Source: Cytidiella melzeri (lineage: Eukaryota > Basidiomycota > Agaricomycetes > Polyporales > Irpicaceae). Taken from it: a DNA stretch of 64,000 nucleotides. The position numbers and the translations under genes were made by a program. Below, piece by piece: positions 33,406-45,368 of this stretch. The notes under the pieces are model-generated. The model did no database searches, was not told where the DNA came from, and saw only the letters and a program-made list of their open reading frames with translations. Numbering within the stretch: the first letter of the stretch is position 1; the number at the start of each line of letters is the position of its first letter. Location: NCBI GenBank assembly GCA_022592445.1, contig JABYQR010000009.1:1-64000 (forward strand), written 5' to 3'.

Positions 33406-35101
33406 CTACCCGAGCATACCCTCAGTATCCGATACCGCGGTAGACGAGTTGTACGGTGATCCGCCCAACTCATTATACCGTGCGACTCGGAAACGCTGGG
33501 CGGGGGGTATTGCCTTATCTTGCAAGCCATGTTGAATGCCTCCATGAAGGACACCAACACGCTTCATAGAAAGTAGCTGCAAGAGTGAATTTATCAGGAC
33601 AACGCAATGAATGAAATTGTAGAAGTCTGAACGTACGTTGTGAGCAGCATTCGAGTGGTCGTAGACACCGCCGAAGAAAGCCGTAGTTGCGTCCTTGCCA
33701 ATATACTTGACTATCAGATGACGACCACCGGGATGTTCGTCGATGAAATCGGCGGTGTCGTGGATGAATCCGGCAATCACGATCAATGGACGCTTGGCAG
33801 CCTGCTCCTGGACTGGAGACCAACAAGAGTCAGCACGCTAATAGGAGACAATGAAGTGTCGACTTACAGCTCTCCCAACTGATGACTGGAAGGTCCTCTT
33901 CCGGAGCCCAAGTAAGGTGGTCCTGCGTGGCCCGGAGCTTCTTCAGCTGCATCGTCAACTGGCCCTTCTTGACCTCGTTCTCCGGGAATACTTTCAAATG
34001 ACTGGCCAGTCCGAAGTACGCACAGACGCTGATAAACCACTTGGTCGGGTCATACTGGTACCACTTGATGGCATTGCGGTAATCCATAGGGAACTGGTGA
34101 TGGAAATTATGATAGCCCTCGCCAATGGTTGCAAGCGCAGTGATGAAATGGTCGCGGGGCGTATGCTTGTCATCGAATGGAGTTTCGCCCAGCCAGTGCG
34201 CAAGGGAGTTGACGCAGAAAGTGGACTGGTAGGCGATTGAAATGAGCTTCACAACGACGCGTAACAGGCAAATAGCTGACATACGTGGTGAACGAAAGTG
34301 AGACGAGCTGCGCCTGCGTAAACAAATCCACCTTTCCAGTCACCCCAACCCAATCCAGCGACGACTGTGGGCAGTAGGAAACCCATGCCGAGAATGAGCT
34401 GGATGTACCAGCGGTGCTGCCACCGTATGACAGGGTTCTTGCTCAAATCACTGACATCCGCAACTCCGATCTTGAAACGAGGCTTGAGGATCATCCAGCC
34501 AACGTGTGACCACCAGAAACCCTTGTGGGCGTTGTACGGGTCAAGGTCGGTGTCGGTATAACGGTGATGAGCACGGTGACCACGCGACCACCATTTGATG
34601 GAGCCCTCGACGGCACCTGTGCCTGCTGCAGCCAGGAAATACTGAAGGGCTGGTGACGCGTTGTACGAGCGATGTGCCCATAGACGGTGGTAACCAGCCG
34701 TGATACCTGAACGAAGTAGATAGTAAGCACCTGTGTCACAACTTACGCCGTCGGGCGAGAGAGATTATTGAGGCCATAGAACAAAACTCACCGAGCCCAG
34801 TAATGAAGTAGTAAATGACACTCCAAACAGCCGTCTGCCACTGCAACTTGACGGTGAATGCTCCGTAGATTGCAATAGACGGTGTGATGGTAAGGGCGAG
34901 GAAGCTAATCCACTGGATATTGTGTATGAGGTTGCCGAGGGTGATTGGCGGGGCGGGCTTCTGGTTCTTGAGACTCCAAGAGACATAGTTGTCGGGAATA
35001 TCGATGTCGGCAGGAGTCTCCTCCTTGGAGTCCTTCTTGAAGCTCTTGCGCGACTTTTCCAGCGTCGGCGATGCCGTTCGCGTCTCGACGACGGAAGACA
35101 T
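33406..35101 (-). CDS. OLE1: Delta-9 (stearoyl-CoA) fatty-acid desaturase with C-terminal cytochrome b5
   Basis: Introduces the 9,10 double bond into palmitoyl- and stearoyl-CoA in the ER membrane, using electrons delivered by its own cytochrome b5 domain. Exons by splice signals: 35101-34792, 34706-34285, 34225-33868, 33812-33637, 33576-33406. The three iron-binding His boxes are present: HRLWAH, HRAHHR and HNFHH. DEHPGGRH, near the C-terminal end, is the haem-binding motif of cytochrome b5. Hydrophobic pairs flank the boxes as in the family. ATG 35101 (MSSVVETR) is the only good start; upstream in-frame codons are not ATG. The symbol follows the yeast orthologue. The gene looks intact. Confidence 0.93.
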
Positions 35102-35914
35102 GATGGCGGAGGGCAAGAAAAAGAGGAGAAGAAAGAAAGCGGGAAGGAGGGAAGTGATGGTGGCAGGCGAATGTGGGCATCGAGTATTATATAGGACGTG
35201 ATTTTGTCTGAACGCAAGGATTCTGTTGGGGATGTAGTGGCGCTTAACACAAACGACATGACGCGCTTCTCTACGTATTCAATTTCCCGTGCTCTCCCCA
35301 GCGATTCTGTACTGCGCCTCGACAGGCCTCGCGTTTGTTTTTTACACTGCTTTGTCTCTCCTCGCTGTCGACGACACTCTCGACGGGTCAATCACACCGG
35401 AGACACGCTACGCAGCGAGCTGCGCTCTTGAGGGAGTGAGTCACATGGCCCCAATTTCTTTGGGGCTCGGCTGTTGCCGTGGCTCCAGACGCCAGGGCGA
35501 CATCAATATCGCATTCAAATTCCACAAACTGACTCAGGCATAATTTAAATGGCATGCAGTATTCAGGTACAGTCGAGCCGAACAGCGATGCTTATTCACA
35601 ATTGAAGTCGAGCTTACCCACCGTTTAATTTGCTTATCAGGCGAATGTGATTGACGTTCCCGGTGGGACGTCGTAGTCACCGACGCTCAGGGAAGTCGTC
35701 GAACGTGGCACAGCCCCATGTCGAGGTGACCGGCTGGTTGCAATGAAGCTAATCAAAGTACGGCTACTTGTACTTGGAGCAAAGGTAAGCAGGAATTCGT
35801 CATGAGATTATACTTGTGACACTCACAACGAGCGAAAATAGATCTCCATAGCAGCAACGCATGAAGAAGATGCCACGAAGATTATTGCGGAGGTTGCAAT
35901 TGCCACATATGCAT
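35102..35914. other. Intergenic between desaturase and F-box gene
   Basis: Holds the desaturase 5' flank (pyrimidine-rich on its coding strand just upstream of the ATG, with TATATAAT near 35188) and the 3' flank of the F-box gene. No further gene seen. Confidence 0.4.
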
Positions 35915-37756
35915 CTATAACACCCGCAAACGTTGAGTAATGCCAGACGACTCGAGCTTGGATAATTCTGCATCCTCAAGCCACATCGACGACGCGAGCA
36001 TCAGATCCTTCAGCGCATGCCCTTTCCTGCTCGCGGATGTTCGCCACTTTGAGAGCGTCCGTATCAGTTGGCCGACGAACGGCTCGTTTTCCCAGCGGTT
36101 GCATTCACCGCGAGAAGTCCCGCCGGCCGCAAAACCGCGTTGATGTTGGTCTGCGCTCCCAAGCCTCAACGCTGTCAGGTTCGGCAGCATAGTGCGTATG
36201 ACGCCCGATCCTCCAGGCTCAATCTCCGCCGTCGACTCTGAGGGGCATAGCCCGGTTTCGATCGCCCGTAGAAAACTTCGCGAGAGCCCCCCAATGAAGA
36301 CCTCCTGTACTTCGGGTAAGGCATCGAATATTAGAGTCCAGTGCTCTGGTTCGACCACCTTGGCGGAATCATACAAACGTATTGTTGACACGGTCGACAA
36401 CGGAAAACCATGCGAGAAGAACACTGGAATGGCGTCGGTGTTCCTGAAGTATTGATGGCACACAGCAACATGAAGTGTCTGGACTTGATCGGATTGTGGT
36501 GATCCAATGCAATTTGCGTACCCAACTTCTATAGGCCTGGGGGCGCTCCTCAGCTGGACCTCGAAGGCGGATCTGAAGTCCGTACATATGTTAATAATGC
36601 AGTCCAGGAATGGTAGCGGCTGGAATGAGGTCTCATTTCTGTTTGTGGAAGTGACCTTACTGCGTAGCACTGAGAAAATGAAGCTTATTCCATCTGAGGA
36701 GAGAACTTTGCTAGTGTCAGCCAGAAAGTACACACTTGTAGACGCCGGTATGTCGAGGTGCCGAAGGAGCTCCGCTGCACCCACTCCCAGATCCATTTGA
36801 TCGCGATGGCTCCAGCGACTGGTCCTCTGGAAAGAGAAGTTGCGGAGGTGGCAAAGGCTAACAATATTATCGGCCACAGGGAGCAATAAGTTACCCAGAT
36901 TACCCTGTGGCCGGGAGAGTACACCGCCAAAAGTCAATCTCTTAAGCATTGGCAACCCATGCAACAGATCGAGGCATGCTTCAACAGGTATCGGCGTCTT
37001 CAGCTCGTCTATTTCAAGCTCTGTAATTGTTGATCTGAGGAGGGGTTTGACAAGGGTGAGCTCTGGCATGCCATCGCCATCCCATTCTGATTTGTCGTGG
37101 ATTGAGAGGTGGACCAGAGAAGGCATTGCCCACGAAGACAATGCCGGAATGGAGTCGAATGGTTGTTCGTCATAATGCTCGCTGTATGTGAGGTGGAGGG
37201 TCTTCAGCAGCGGAGCGTCTGCTACTTCAAGGTTCGACAGAAAGTCGCATACTTTGTTGTCAACTAGAATCCTCAAGTGCATGATGCGGTGCATCTCTTG
37301 AAACACAAGCTCCTTGCTGGCAGTGACATTGTCGTCCCAAAGAAAGGTATCTTCATAAACCAAGAGCGGAACCTGTCCAGAACGCTCGATCATGGCCGAG
37401 ATGCAGTCGGTGCTCTTCGAGAGTTTGATAGTAGCCCACGCACACGGAGTGGCTAATGCGGCGTATTTCCATCGACGACAGACATGGGACACTGCGAAAC
37501 AATCGTACAAGTCGCAGAAATGCGCCCCTAGCTGGTCTCCAAACGCATCGTCTGTCTTTAGGTAAGAAACCATGGACTGGAGTGAGATTTCGCCCAGAAT
37601 GTCGTCAGGTAGGCGGAGGATCCCTTGGATAGTAGACTTCTCAACGCCTGGGATACAAGCCAGAGATGTTGTATGTGCGGCATCGAGCGCTACTGGGGTA
37701 GTGTCCTCCTCTGCTGGACTAGATGGTCTCACTACACAAATAGTAAACCGATTCAT
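35915..37756 (-). CDS. F-box protein, LRR-like, family member 1
   Basis: 613 aa from ATG 37756. An F-box lies at about residues 43-95 (LRLPDDILGEISLQSM then VSHVCRRWKYAALATPCAWATI). The rest is Leu-rich with repeated L..L.L pieces typical of the divergent repeats that follow F-boxes in agaric proteins. Such proteins recruit substrates to SCF ubiquitin ligases through Skp1. The neighbour at 38512-40255 is a clear paralogue on the same strand (shared CRRW..AALATP, ERSGQVPLLVYED against QRSRQAPLMVYED), which suggests a local duplication. Single exon. Confidence 0.82.
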   Translation of the reverse strand: MNRFTICVVRPSSPAEEDTTPVALDAAHTTSLACIPGVEKSTIQGILRLPDDILGEISLQSMVSYLKTDDAFGDQLGAHFCDLYDCFAVSHVCRRWKYAALATPCAWATIKLSKSTDCISAMIERSGQVPLLVYEDTFLWDDNVTASKELVFQEMHRIMHLRILVDNKVCDFLSNLEVADAPLLKTLHLTYSEHYDEQPFDSIPALSSWAMPSLVHLSIHDKSEWDGDGMPELTLVKPLLRSTITELEIDELKTPIPVEACLDLLHGLPMLKRLTFGGVLSRPQGNLGNLLLPVADNIVSLCHLRNFSFQRTSRWSHRDQMDLGVGAAELLRHLDIPASTSVYFLADTSKVLSSDGISFIFSVLRSKVTSTNRNETSFQPLPFLDCIINICTDFRSAFEVQLRSAPRPIEVGYANCIGSPQSDQVQTLHVAVCHQYFRNTDAIPVFFSHGFPLSTVSTIRLYDSAKVVEPEHWTLIFDALPEVQEVFIGGLSRSFLRAIETGLCPSESTAEIEPGGSGVIRTMLPNLTALRLGSADQHQRGFAAGGTSRGECNRWENEPFVGQLIRTLSKWRTSASRKGHALKDLMLASSMWLEDAELSKLESSGITQRLRVL

Positions 37757-38511
37757 TCATTTCCTGACAACGACGACGAGCGAGCAAACATCCTACATGG
37801 TGGAGAGGCTGTGAAAGGTTGCTGGGCGCTTTCCATTGAGTACTAGCACACACTGGAAGTTAACTACTAGCTTAGTGGGCAAGGAAAAGGTTGTGAGACG
37901 ACCGCACTTGCTACCCAAAATCTCAAACTTACTCGAACTCATTGTCAGACAACTTGAAACAGCCAGCGAGCCAGTTTGAGATGTTTGTATGGTCTAGATG
38001 TCGTAAGTGCATTGCAGGTGTATGTTTGAACTGTGAGGTGCACTCACCTTCGCGACAGCAACAAACTTTTAGGAGACAGTGGGTGCCAATGCAATCTGAT
38101 TCGTACGCTGCGTGTCAGTGCGTGATCGCCTGAGAACAGTGACCATGTGCGCACGTGATTGTGACAAAACGCGTCCGTCTCACAGCGGCCGACTACAGTG
38201 ACGCTAAGTTACCCACTGCGGTTCAGAAAAAACAGTTGGATCATTCAATAATAATCTGCAAGAGTGTTCTAGTCTTCGTGTCGTCTGCGAAGACTAGCAA
38301 TTATTGTGTTCTTAGTAATAGTGACTCGGAATACACTCAATCATCGAGCGAAACCATCACGCTATTGATGGTGAATCGTCAGTCTTCCAGCTACGATCCA
38401 CAGTGAGAACAGCAAGAATCCTATGAATATTTGATGGAAAAATGTAACACTGTCGCTGCGGCTAGCTATATGACCCTTGCACTGGCAAACACTCGACCGA
38501 CACCACCACCC
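37757..38511. other. Intergenic between the two F-box genes
   Basis: 5' flank of member 1 and 3' flank of member 2. Contains no supported gene. Confidence 0.4.
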
Positions 38512-40255
38512 TCAACTTGAAGGAATATTGGCGAGGTGAACAACAGCTTCCGCATCACCTGCCCGTTCCTGCTCACGTATGTACGCCACTTCGGGGACAA
38601 TGGTCATATTGTCAACGTACGGCTCGCATTCTGATCGTCGAATCCATCGCGAAACGTCTTGTCGGTCACAAAAGCGTGGTGGCACTGGAGTCAATCCTCG
38701 TATATCGTCAAGGTCGGCGTGGGCGTGGACGTCACCCAATTCTTGAGGCTCGGTCTCCAACCAATTCTGAGGACCGTAGCTCTGTGTTGACCGCCCGAAT
38801 AAATTTTCGTGCAGGCGCCGGAACGACAACCTCCTGTAACCCGGGAACGGCCTGGTGAATCACATCCCAGTGCTTTGTTTTGAGCATTCCAGTGTAATCC
38901 AGTGAATCAACCGTCAATACCTTCGACAAGGGAAAGCCGTGCGTGAAGAACATTCGAATGCTGTCAACGTTCCCGGGGTACTGCTTGTGCATAGTGACGC
39001 GAAGGGTCTGGGATTGTTCAAATGGTGGTGAACCAACGCGATTTCTGACTCCGATTACAGACATTGGAGTGCTACTCAGCTCGATCGTGACGAAGAGGTT
39101 CATTGACGCAACAACTCTGCCATTGATGAATGGTAGCGTTTCGGGTAAGGTCTCGCTCCTGTGATTTGCGGTGACCTTGTCGCGCAGCACCGAGAAGATG
39201 AAATGTAGTTGATCTGAGGACAGATCTTCAGCTCCGACTGTGAAGTACACACTTGTGGACGCGGTGATGTCGAGGTGCCGAAGAAGGTCTGCCGCACCTA
39301 CTCCTGAGTCGAATGGGTCCGAGTCGGGATTTGCTAAACGTTGTAAGTGGTAGTTGGTCCGTTGTATCGAAATATCGCGGAGGTGTTGAAGGGTGACAAT
39401 GGTGGTAGACAAGGGCGGTCGTATGTCACACGGGTCAGGCTTCGACGGCGAGAGCACATTGCCCAGAGCGTGACTCTCAAGCATTGGCAACCCTCGCAAA
39501 AGATCGAGACATGCTCCGACAGATATCGAAGAACGTAACGCATCTATGTTGAGGGATACCAAGGTCGCTCGGAGAAGGGATTTGACAAAGTCAAGGTCTG
39601 GCACGCCATCAGTCTCGTCCCATTCGGGCGTGCGATCATGAAATGATAGGTGGATAAGCGAAGGCAATGTCCACGATGAAAGCGTCGGGATGGGGTCCGA
39701 ATCTCCATCAGATTCTTTGTTGCTGTAGGTAATGTCGAGTGCCTTTAACAACGGAGCGTCTTTTGCATCAAGAGCCGAAAGGAGGGCACATGCTTTGGAG
39801 TCGAATAAAATCCTCAAATGCCTGATGCGATGTATCTCTCTGAGCACAAGCTCCTTGCTGTGAGTGAGACTATTGTCCAGGTAGGAAGCATCTTCGTAAA
39901 CCATGAGCGGAGCTTGTCTAGAACGTTGGATCATGGTCGCGATGCAGTCGGCGCGCCGCGTGAGTACAATAGCAGCCCACATGCGCGGGGTTGCTAGTGC
40001 GGCGCATCTCCATCGGCGGCAAATATGGGACACTGTCAGCCATCGATAGAAGGGGAGAGCCGTCCACATGTATTCAGGTTTGCCACCTTGTGCGTCGACG
40101 AAGTATAGGTGGAGTAGCATGCACTGGAGCGAGATTTCGCCCAGAACTTCGTCAGGTAAGCGAAGGACCCCTTGGGTATAAGCCGGAGATGTTGCATGTA
40201 TGGCATCGGACGCTCCTGGGGCAGTGTCCTCTTGTGCTGGGCTGGATTGTCTCAC
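38512..40255 (-). CDS. F-box protein, family member 2, with probable frameshift near the end
   Basis: 507 aa are open from 40255 to 38732, with the F-box LRLPDEVLGEISLQCM and VSHICRRWRCAALATPRMWAAI. The first in-frame codon used is GTG within a splice-donor-like GTGAGA; I see no nearby in-frame ATG, so the true start may lie in an upstream exon. It is paralogous to member 1 over its length. At 38732 the frame stops early, while another frame (38829-38512) continues with W..RSECEPYVDNM, resembling the distal part of member 1. A one-base shift or a small intron around 38740-38800 would explain this. It may be a functional gene with an odd 3' end or an early pseudogene. Confidence 0.72.
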
Positions 40256-41636
40256 TGCATGGATTGATAAGCGTTGAGCAACGAGGATAGGTAGACAAAT
40301 ACGTCTTATGCAGTGGAGAGGTCGACAAAGGTTGCTGAGCTATTTTCATTGAGTCCTAGCGTGCAATCAATGTAAATTGCTAGCTCAATGGATCAGAAAG
40401 AAGTCGTGAGACGACCGCACTGGATGCTCCAGGCAACTTCAATCAACCAGCGATAGCTGCCAGTGTTAAATCTCTAGGTGATTCAGTGTATCGTGAGCAA
40501 GTCGTGGGTGCATTGAAAGTATAACTTTAAACAGCTCGGCTCACCTTCGCTCTGGGAGACAGAGTGCCAGCAAATCGCTGCGTAATTGACCAAGAGCAGT
40601 GACCATTTGCGCACGTGATTGTGACCACACGCGTGCATCTCAAGCTTGTTATCAACCTACCCGGAGCTGTGATCAGTGGATGCATATGCAAGTAAACTGG
40701 CATCACCTGCTCCTAGGTGCATTCCGAATGGAGGAAGGAGGATACGGGCACAACATCAGCAATTTGCTCAATCCAACGTGGTCACAAACTCTTGCCTATG
40801 CAGTTCTGTCGAGACCTTGCGCGAGAGTGCGGAAAATGTGCATACATTAGTGAGGTCTTGCTTACAAGATGGAATACGACATATAGTTACGGTAACAACA
40901 AATGAAAAGGGTGGTATCGGGTCGAGCTGCAACGCAGCGCTAGCAAATCATTGCAGAAGTGTGAATGTTTATAGTGGCTCAGAAGTAACGAAGCTGGAAC
41001 AGCGAGGCTGTGTGACTGAGTTTTTCGCTGGATGATTGTGACTGTGTGCGTCCGTTGCTATTTCTTTCCTTGTAAGCATTACTTATGGCCACCTGCGGTA
41101 TCCGCATCATCGTCTCAGCACAATAGTCTCGAACCAGACGATTCGGAAGTCACCGCGCTCCTTCCTTTTCCAGGCTCGCGGAGTTCCAAAAAGACAAAGA
41201 GACCGCACGCCTGGATCCTCGCCTCATTGTCTTTTTGAAACTCCGCGGTTCCAATTGAGGAAACGCGAACGGCGGGTCCCGAGACTACCAGCACAAGACT
41301 ATAGCGCCAATTGGCTGCTGCGCCCGAGTGTATACCTGGCTTCAAAGCGGCTGTGACTGTGCACGACGATCAAGTACATAAGTAATGGCTACTGAGTGCT
41401 CAAGTCTGTCACTCTCATATGGTCACCACTTCCTCGTTGTGTGCTTACAATGGCCAGCCACTACATTTTTAGCCATACGACGCCTTGCGTGACGCCGGTC
41501 ACTGACTCACAAGAGTGCTAACCTTGTCAGCCACCAGTCCAAGTTCACGACTCGATGCAGCTGGTCCTCGCTTCTTTCAGCTTGACACCCATCTGCTGCT
41601 TGTCGCGTCTTCCAAGAATCCAATCTCGTCGCAACA
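40256..41636. other. Intergenic between F-box member 2 and the membrane protein gene
   Basis: No convincing gene. A 25-nt imperfect inverted repeat lies at 41177-41247. The last 240 bp are the 5' flank of the membrane-protein gene. Confidence 0.4.
41177..41247. repeat. Imperfect inverted repeat (hairpin)
   Basis: The left arm 41177-41201 (CGCGGAGTTCCAAAAAGACA..) and right arm 41223-41247 are complementary at 23 of 25 positions with a 21-nt loop. It could be a small foldback element or a hairpin in a transcript leader. It lies 390 bp upstream of the membrane-protein ATG. Confidence 0.7.
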
Positions 41637-42530
41637 ATGCCTGGTCTTCATCTTGCAACGTCGGTCTCGCTGCTCTCGTCAATTCCAGCACCAACCAGCG
41701 TGCCCCACGCGAAGCGCGATCAGTACCTCCCTGTGCCTGCCATGGACTACAGCCCGCGCACCGACCCTCTCGACGGCTCCCTCGGTCTATTCCTTGTCAT
41801 GTGCGGCCTCATCCTACTCTTCATACTTGCCGTAGCTATCCTCTTTTGGCGTATACATGTACATCGCCGCGCTCGCCGCAATGTCACCTCCCAAGGCATC
41901 CAAGAAGTACGCGAGGAGCTGCCCTTGCCTGCTCTCCTGTACAATCCTGAATCGAACGCCAGCCGCACGAGTGTCAAGTTCCCGCCTAGTCTGCGCATCC
42001 GCTCGCCCATTAAGAACAAGCTAAAGGTCTTGAAACTCCAATCGTCTGTGGGAGGCGTGCATCCCGTTCATTCCAAAGGGGCTCGCAGACCCATTTCAAA
42101 AGACTCTCTGACGCCGAGCCTCCCGAGCATCGTTGTATCCGAATGCTCTCCTGTGATACCCAGCTCTAACATGTTCACCCCTGGCGTCGCTACTTCGCCT
42201 TCACGATCCTCATCCTCGAGCTCTCTGACCTCTGTAACTTCTACTGCCTCCAACGCAAGTCTGACTGTATCAGGCTATCCCATTCAGCCTCAAGCAGCTC
42301 CTCTGACTTCAGTCGACGACCTCTGCAAGTATCCTGGTGTCAAGCGTATCAGCCTCTCTGGCAAAGCTCCCAGGGGCGCGAATGGCTCGAACGGCCCCGC
42401 ACGTCACAACTCTCGTCGTGGAAAGGAGAACATGCTCCCTCCAGGTCTCCCAAGCGGCGTTCATAATATGACGCAGCTGCAGAGTGCAGGGTATGTTGTA
42501 TTTTCGCCTTCGTCTGGATCCGCTTTATGA
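41637..42530 (+). CDS. Single-pass membrane protein, unknown function
   Basis: 297 aa, single exon. One clear transmembrane segment at about residues 49-71 (LFLVMCGLILLFILAVAILF) is followed by a basic stop-transfer stretch (HVHRRARR), so the long Ser/Pro-rich tail should face the cytosol. The N-terminal 48 residues are short and Pro-rich. ATG 41742 (MDYSP) is a possible alternative start. The tail includes a basic patch around residues 120-135 and a Ser run near residue 190. No family recognised. Confidence 0.7.
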   Translation: MPGLHLATSVSLLSSIPAPTSVPHAKRDQYLPVPAMDYSPRTDPLDGSLGLFLVMCGLILLFILAVAILFWRIHVHRRARRNVTSQGIQEVREELPLPALLYNPESNASRTSVKFPPSLRIRSPIKNKLKVLKLQSSVGGVHPVHSKGARRPISKDSLTPSLPSIVVSECSPVIPSSNMFTPGVATSPSRSSSSSSLTSVTSTASNASLTVSGYPIQPQAAPLTSVDDLCKYPGVKRISLSGKAPRGANGSNGPARHNSRRGKENMLPPGLPSGVHNMTQLQSAGYVVFSPSSGSAL

Positions 42531-42965
42531 TCATCGCTATCTATAGGAAATCAGTGACGATGACTACAGCAGTGCCCTTGGCCAACTACAGACTTGTTTA
42601 GGCTGGTTGGCGAATACCCCTCCTCTTTAGCGACCCTTTCCGGTTTACAGGACGGATGATCATGCGATATAGCTCATACAATACCCCCGATTACTCATGT
42701 AGCGTATCAATGCAGCCCAGCCTCATACTTCCGAGCGACTGAGGGCTTTTTGTTTGATTAACTGGTGTCGCCTGAACAGGCCCTATGTTGACTGCGTGAG
42801 CCCACTCGCTAACGAGTTTATGAACGTCATTAGATACATTGAGAAGGTGAATAATACAACGTAAGTACTAAGTATGTCTAAGCTCTAACAAAGCAAGCGA
42901 ATATTTTACACTTAGCCACGAGCACACACAAACAATTCGCCCGCACAACTTCAGGCTTTGAGCCT
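42531..42965. other. Intergenic, convergent 3' ends
   Basis: Lies between the plus-strand membrane-protein gene and the minus-strand acetyl-CoA synthetase gene, so it holds both 3' untranslated regions. No gene or repeat seen. Confidence 0.4.
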
Positions 42966-45368
42966 TCAAGCGCTCACAGAAGCCACCTTGGCCTTGATGA
43001 CATCCACGACGCTCGGCTCTGCCAACGTCGACAGGTCTCCAAGTTGGTCTCCCTCGCCCGCGATAATTTTGCGCATGATCCGACGCATGATCTTGCCTGA
43101 GCGGGTCTTGGGCAGGTCCGAGACGACGTAGATCTTCTTGGGCGCGGCGAAGGGCCCGATCACCTTGCGCACTTGGAGTACGAGGTCTTTGATCAGTGCG
43201 GATTCGTTCGTGGGGTCATATTTGAATTCGCTATGTGGGTAGATGTGAGAGTGAGTTCCAAGCAGAGATTGAGAGATAGAGGCTTACGGTTTGAGAGTGA
43301 CGAAGGAGTGGACGGCTTGGCCTGTCAGTTCGTCGTTGGCACCGATGACGGCAGCCTCTGCCACACCGTCGTAGGTGATCAGCGCAGACTCAATCTCGGC
43401 GGTAGACAAACGGTGGCCGGAGACGTTGATGACATCTGTCGGTGATATCTCTGTCAGAGAAAGTTAGCAGGGGAAGAGCGTCGAGTGTACGTACCATCGA
43501 CACGGCCTTTGATCCAGATGTAGCCATCCTTGTCGCGGACGGCACCGTCTCCAGTGTAGAAGTAGCCAGGGTAAGGCTAAACGCGGCGGTCAACATCCCA
43601 GATCAACAGCACCAAGCGACGAGGTACTACACACCCTCATGTAGACATCGAGCCACCTGTTATGGTCCTGCCAAACCGTCCTCGCAATCGAAGGCCAGGT
43701 GTTCTTGAACACAAGCACACCCTCCACGTTGTCGCCCTCGAGCTCCTTCCCAGTCACAGGATCCAGCAGCGCTGCCTGAATACCGAGGAAAGGAAGCGTA
43801 GCAGAACCGGGCTTGGCCTCGATCGCGCCCGGCAAGGGAGCAACGACGATGCTACCGGTCTCGGTTTGGAAGAACGTGTCGACAATGGCAGCTTGCTTCC
43901 TTCCGACGTGGTCGTTTAACCAGTGCCATGCTTCAGGGTTGATAGGCTCGCCGACGCTGCCGATGACGCGAAGAGTGCTCAGGTCGGCCTTTTGCACGTG
44001 TTGCTCACCGAGGCGGCGGAGGAGACGGACGGCGGTGGGGGCGGTGTAGAAGTGGGTAATCTTGTGCTTGTCAATTGTCTCCCAGAATCGGGAGGGCGTG
44101 GGGTAGACGGGGGTGGATTCGAAGACGGTGGTGGCGATGCCATTCGCGAGAGGGCCGTAGACGACGTAACTGGTTGAGTCGGTGTGTTAGCACGGGCCGA
44201 CGAATAGGTAGTCGTACATGGCATGATATACGTACGTGTGGCCTGTGATCCAGCCAAGGTCGGCCATGCAACCAAACCGATCTTGAGGATGAACGTCGAA
44301 TACGTACTTGACACTCATGGCGGAGCCGAGGAGGAAGCCACCAATGGTGTGCATGATACCCTTCGGCTTGCCTGTAGATCCAGAAGTCTGAAGAATCCTT
44401 CTGCTCAGCACACATATGAGCCAGATACGGTGAAGTTGCGAACTTACGTAGAGGATGAACAACGGGTCCTCAGAAGAGAGGAGAGCAGGGGGGCAGTAGT
44501 TCGGGACCTTTGCGGTCTCCTCGTGCCACCACTTGTCCCTTCCTTCCACAAAGTTAACAGGGTTTCCAGTCCTTTGCAGAACAAGAACGTGCTCCACGCC
44601 AGGGCAGTTCTTGATCGCATTGTCCGCGAGGGACTTGATTGGGATTGACTTGCCGCCACGACGACCCTCGTCGGAGGTGATGACGACACGGGACTTGCAG
44701 TCGTTGATACGGTCGCGGAGCGACTCAGACGAGAAGCCGGCGAAGACAACGGAGTGGATGGCGCCGATACGTGCGCAGGCCATGAAAGCAGCGACGGCTT
44801 GCCAGGTCATGGGGAGGTAGATGGAGACCGTGTCGCCTTGCTTGACGCCATAGGACTTGAGGACGTTGGCGACGCGGCAGGTTTCGCGAAGGAGTTCGCT
44901 GTAGCTGATCTCGGCGCTCTCGCCAGGTTCGTCAGCTTCGTAGATGATGGCAGTCTACAAGTAGTGACCTTAGATGCGGATAGAGAGGTAAGTGGAGGAG
45001 AAATGTACCTTGTCAGGGCTCTGAAACGCCCAGCGGTCGACGCAGTTGTAGGAGGCGTTTATGTAGCCCTCAGGGAACCAGGCGATGTCACCATTCTCGA
45101 AGCTGCCCGAGCGCACGGTGTGGAAGGGGCGATCCCAGTGAAGAGTCTCCCTGGCCATCTAGTTGAAGATAGACACTCTCTTCAGATTATCGAAGATCCT
45201 AAAGGCAATACATGGACTGACCTTCGCCCACCACTTGTCAGCCGCAGGGCCGACGGTCTCAGCATGAGCCTTGTTGTACGCGTCAATGTTTGGGCCGATG
45301 TAAGGAACTTCGGGGCCTTGGCTGAGACGAGAAGGGACAGGGTGCTTGGGGACGGAGTCGATGGACAT
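42966..45368 (-). CDS. Acetyl-CoA synthetase (AMP-forming acetate-CoA ligase)
   Basis: Makes acetyl-CoA from acetate, ATP and CoA through acetyl-AMP. Exons by splice signals: 45368-45222, 45158-45009, 44954-44448, 44387-44236, 44169-43635, 43576-43495, 43435-43289, 43230-42966, about 660 aa in all, normal for the family. Motifs in order: KWWAKV near the N-terminus, the AMP-binding P-loop [10 protein letters not shown] across an exon junction, [28 protein letters not shown] joined to DVINVSGHR, and the C-terminal catalytic Lys in [11 protein letters not shown], the acetylation-regulated site in bacteria. Start at MSIDSVPK. The gene looks intact. It corresponds to facA/ACS1-type genes. Confidence 0.95.

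Noticed and set aside
34765..35391. 208-codon minus-strand frame overlapping the desaturase first exon
   Set aside because: Out-of-frame shadow of the desaturase coding exon extended into the promoter.
43435..43449. Acetyl-CoA synthetase exon 7 starting at 43449 with extra residues EISPT
   Set aside because: The acceptor one step downstream gives the family motif [12 protein letters not shown] without an insertion.
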